Shown one piece after another: positions 61,901 through 64,000 of a DNA stretch of 64,000 nt. Each line of letters opens with the position of its first letter. The stretch's first letter is position 1. The stretch covers positions 21,772,765-21,836,764 of the forward strand of contig NC_066322.1 in assembly GCF_022539315.1 (NCBI RefSeq), written 5' to 3'. The notes under the pieces are model-generated. The model saw nothing but the letters and a program-made list of their open reading frames with translations, had not been told where the DNA came from and made no database searches. This DNA comes from Serinus canaria. Its lineage: Eukaryota > Chordata > Aves > Passeriformes > Fringillidae. A program made the translations under genes and the position numbers.

Positions 61901-64000
61901 TAGTTTCGTTTTAGTACTTCACTATTTGAGATGGCTGCCTGGGGGATAGTTTGTGGGCTTTTAAATTGCTTGCATTCAGAAGTGTTAAGAGTTTGCATAT
62001 TTTCCTAAGCTAATGTCAGCATGCTTCAGCCCTCCCACACACTGAACAGCCAGCCCATCGTACTCAGAGATTTATCTTTCTTCAATGGGATATTTTATGC
62101 TGCTTCCTCTCTTTATATATTATGTTAGGACTTTTATATATATTTTTTTTTTTTAATGTACGGAGGATTTAAAATCTGCTGAAAAAACTTTGAAAACTGG
62201 TTCAACTTCCAAGGTTTAAAACACTTTTTTTGCAAAGCTGTAAGACACTTCTCTGTCTACCACTAATCTGAAGAGGCTTAAGTGTAGGGTTTCCTGTCTG
62301 GTTAACAAAAATAGTTTTTTAATTCCATTTCCTTTGCCACTGAAGATATTATCTGGAGAATGGCAGATACGTGTAGATGCACATGCTCATCATCTAACTG
62401 TTGAAATAGATACTTCTGTATGTAAATAAAATAAAACATGATCAGGGCTACAAAGGGAAGAGTTACATAAGTGCTTGTGAAGGGCTTAAAAACCCCTGAA
62501 GCCAAGTAAAGTGCTATTTTTGTTCCTTAAAGTAATGTAGTAAGAGCAATTTAAGCCTAGCATTGCTTTGCAACTAATATGTTAAGAATCCATATTTTTC
62601 GTGACAGGCTGATGTGTGATAACTCCAAGATCCTGGTAAAAACATGATATTTACAGGCAAATAATTAGGGGGGAAGATTCTATGTGACTGACAGATAAAG
62701 TAAAAAAATGCTGAAAACATTAACTTCTGATATTTGCCTTTAATATTTTTCCATATATTCTGGAGAATTGTAGCTTTATGCTTAGAACTGAATAATTTGG
62801 GTGAACAAAGACTTTTTATATTTTGTGAATCTGGTTTAGGAGAAAATTTTAAAACTTAGTACTGAACTTTATTTGGAAAAAAGAAGAGAAAAAGCAGAAG
62901 TTAAGAAAAAAGGCCTGAATGAGATTTTGGGTGTGGTGTCTGTGTTTCCTGCACTGGGAAAGCCAAGGCAGCAGTTTACAGTTATACTGTGTTCCTTTGC
63001 AAAATTCTCAATCCTTGTTTGGAAGGTTTTGTCCAAGTGTTAAATCCTTAATTAGAAACAAGGTTTGAGCAACGCCCTTAGATTATATTTCCTGAATCTG
63101 GTTTCTTTATGCATTTGAATGGGTATTCAGATGTAGATTGAAACCTAGTTAAACTTGTGTCTGAAAGGAGCATATTGATTATGCTTTCTATGGGACATAT
63201 TTTTAAAACTTTTTTAGGTAATGGCAAGTTGGATCATTGTAGAGGCATAATCATAATAACAAAGGTATTTTTCTGTAAGTGGTTTAACACTGCATTGTTC
63301 CTTAAACTCAGCATCATAGAATGACACAAGTACTTCTGTCCATCTGACTTTAGATGCTATTCAATATCAAGGGTTTTATTTGTTGCACCACTTGAACTTG
63401 TATTAGAGCACATAGAAGTATTAAGTTGTGTTGCCATTGTGTGGATGGGGTGAAATGTTTGCTTTTGGGAGGGGGCAGTTCTTTTGCTGTGTCAAAAGAC
63501 TAGCTAAATGCAAAAATCTGCTTAGTAGTTAAATAGTGGATGCTAAATATTGAATTTAACTGTATTGAGATAGTTGCACTTGACACAGAGAAGCCATGCT
63601 GATAATGATTATAGGCCCAGCATTATTTCCTTCAGAAGTTACAAAGAAAAGCTTAACATTTTAAGGCAGTTGTTTCCATGAAATAAAATTGAGTTATTAC
63701 GGAACAGTGATACTTTTTATTTTATATCCTCAGGTTAAGATGCAGTGCAAAAAAAATAAAAGTAAGAGTGGTTTGTGCTACATTTAATGTGTTTGTGTTC
63801 TGTTTAAATGCAATATAAGAAAAAGTAGCAGCATAAAGGTAAAAGACAAGGGTTGTGTGGTGATTGCAAACTTACCTAGAAATATTTAAGTCTATAATGA
63901 GTTTGAAATAATGGAGTGAAACCACTGTGCCTTTAGAGTGTCAAGAGGGAAGCAGTTACTGTAATGTAGTCTTGCTGGCAGGAGCTGATCCTCTATGCAT
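54726..64000 (+). other. DENND1B: DENND1B intron 2, continuing past the window
   Basis: After the exon 2 donor I searched for the expected exon 3 (the family has a segment like DPVVLWKFPEDFGDQ) and did not find it. The remaining 9.3 kb is AT-rich with no long open frame that I recognise. It has a poly-T run at 58888-58918 and a shorter one near 62141-62154. Large early introns are normal for this gene in other vertebrates. Confidence 0.7.
58888..58918 (+). repeat. Poly-T run
   Basis: 31 T in a row in DENND1B intron 2. It could be a minus-strand retrocopy tail, but nothing recognisable lies to the left of it. Confidence 0.95.

Noticed and set aside
63300..63345. 'catcatagaatgacac', a possible CR1 terminus remnant
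   Set aside because: The match is under 20 bases and no CR1 body adjoins it on either side.
54726..64000. Search for DENND1B exon 3
   Set aside because: No acceptor-flanked segment coding a DPVVLWKFPEDF-like sequence was found; it is probably beyond the window.

Overview
This is nuclear DNA from a vertebrate, most likely a bird. It has long AT-rich non-coding stretches, CpG islands, GT-AG introns and low repeat density. The only interspersed repeats I can recognise with confidence are three truncated CR1-family LINEs, the dominant retroposon family of birds and other sauropsids. I see no bacterial-type operon, CRISPR array, tRNA or rRNA gene. Nearly all long open frames are chance frames inside GC-rich CpG islands.

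The one protein-coding gene I can identify is the 5' end of DENND1B on the + strand. Its CpG-island promoter lies at about 51.4-52.4 kb. The start codon is at 51815 and exon 1 codes MDSRF plus two bases of a Lys codon. A 2.8 kb intron follows, then exon 2 (54661-54725), which continues the frame as KENPERTFDLVLK... This matches the N-terminus of the DENN domain of the Rab35 exchange factor DENND1B. From 54726 to the window end I see only intron 2; exon 3 must lie to the right.

The left 13 kb is a chain of separate CpG islands (about 0.4-0.9, 1.77-2.07, 2.33-2.67, 3.48-3.95, 6.25-6.94, 7.43-7.88, 9.05-9.38 and 12.0-12.88 kb). Short AT-rich blocks with many homeodomain-type sites lie between them. 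No LIM or homeodomain exon can be read in the window. In other vertebrates LHX9 lies head-to-head with DENND1B, so I infer that this is the upstream flank of a minus-strand LHX9 whose exons lie left of base 1. The 38 kb from 13 to 51 kb would then be the shared intergenic regulatory region. It holds two CR1 fragments (41.6-43.2 and 48.2-48.7 kb), several blocks that look like conserved non-coding elements, and a few inverted or AT-rich repeats. DENND1B intron 1 carries a third CR1 fragment in antisense and another enhancer-like block.

I did not find a clearly new biological system. The best leads are a paralogon-type regulatory landscape (LHX9/DENND1B as sister of LHX2/DENND1A), a start-stop upstream AUG two bases before the DENND1B start codon, a 260 bp GAGCACA/CA-rich minisatellite inside the CpG-island chain, and a perfect 13 bp inverted repeat at 17.6 kb. 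Conservation claims are judged by eye and would need alignment.
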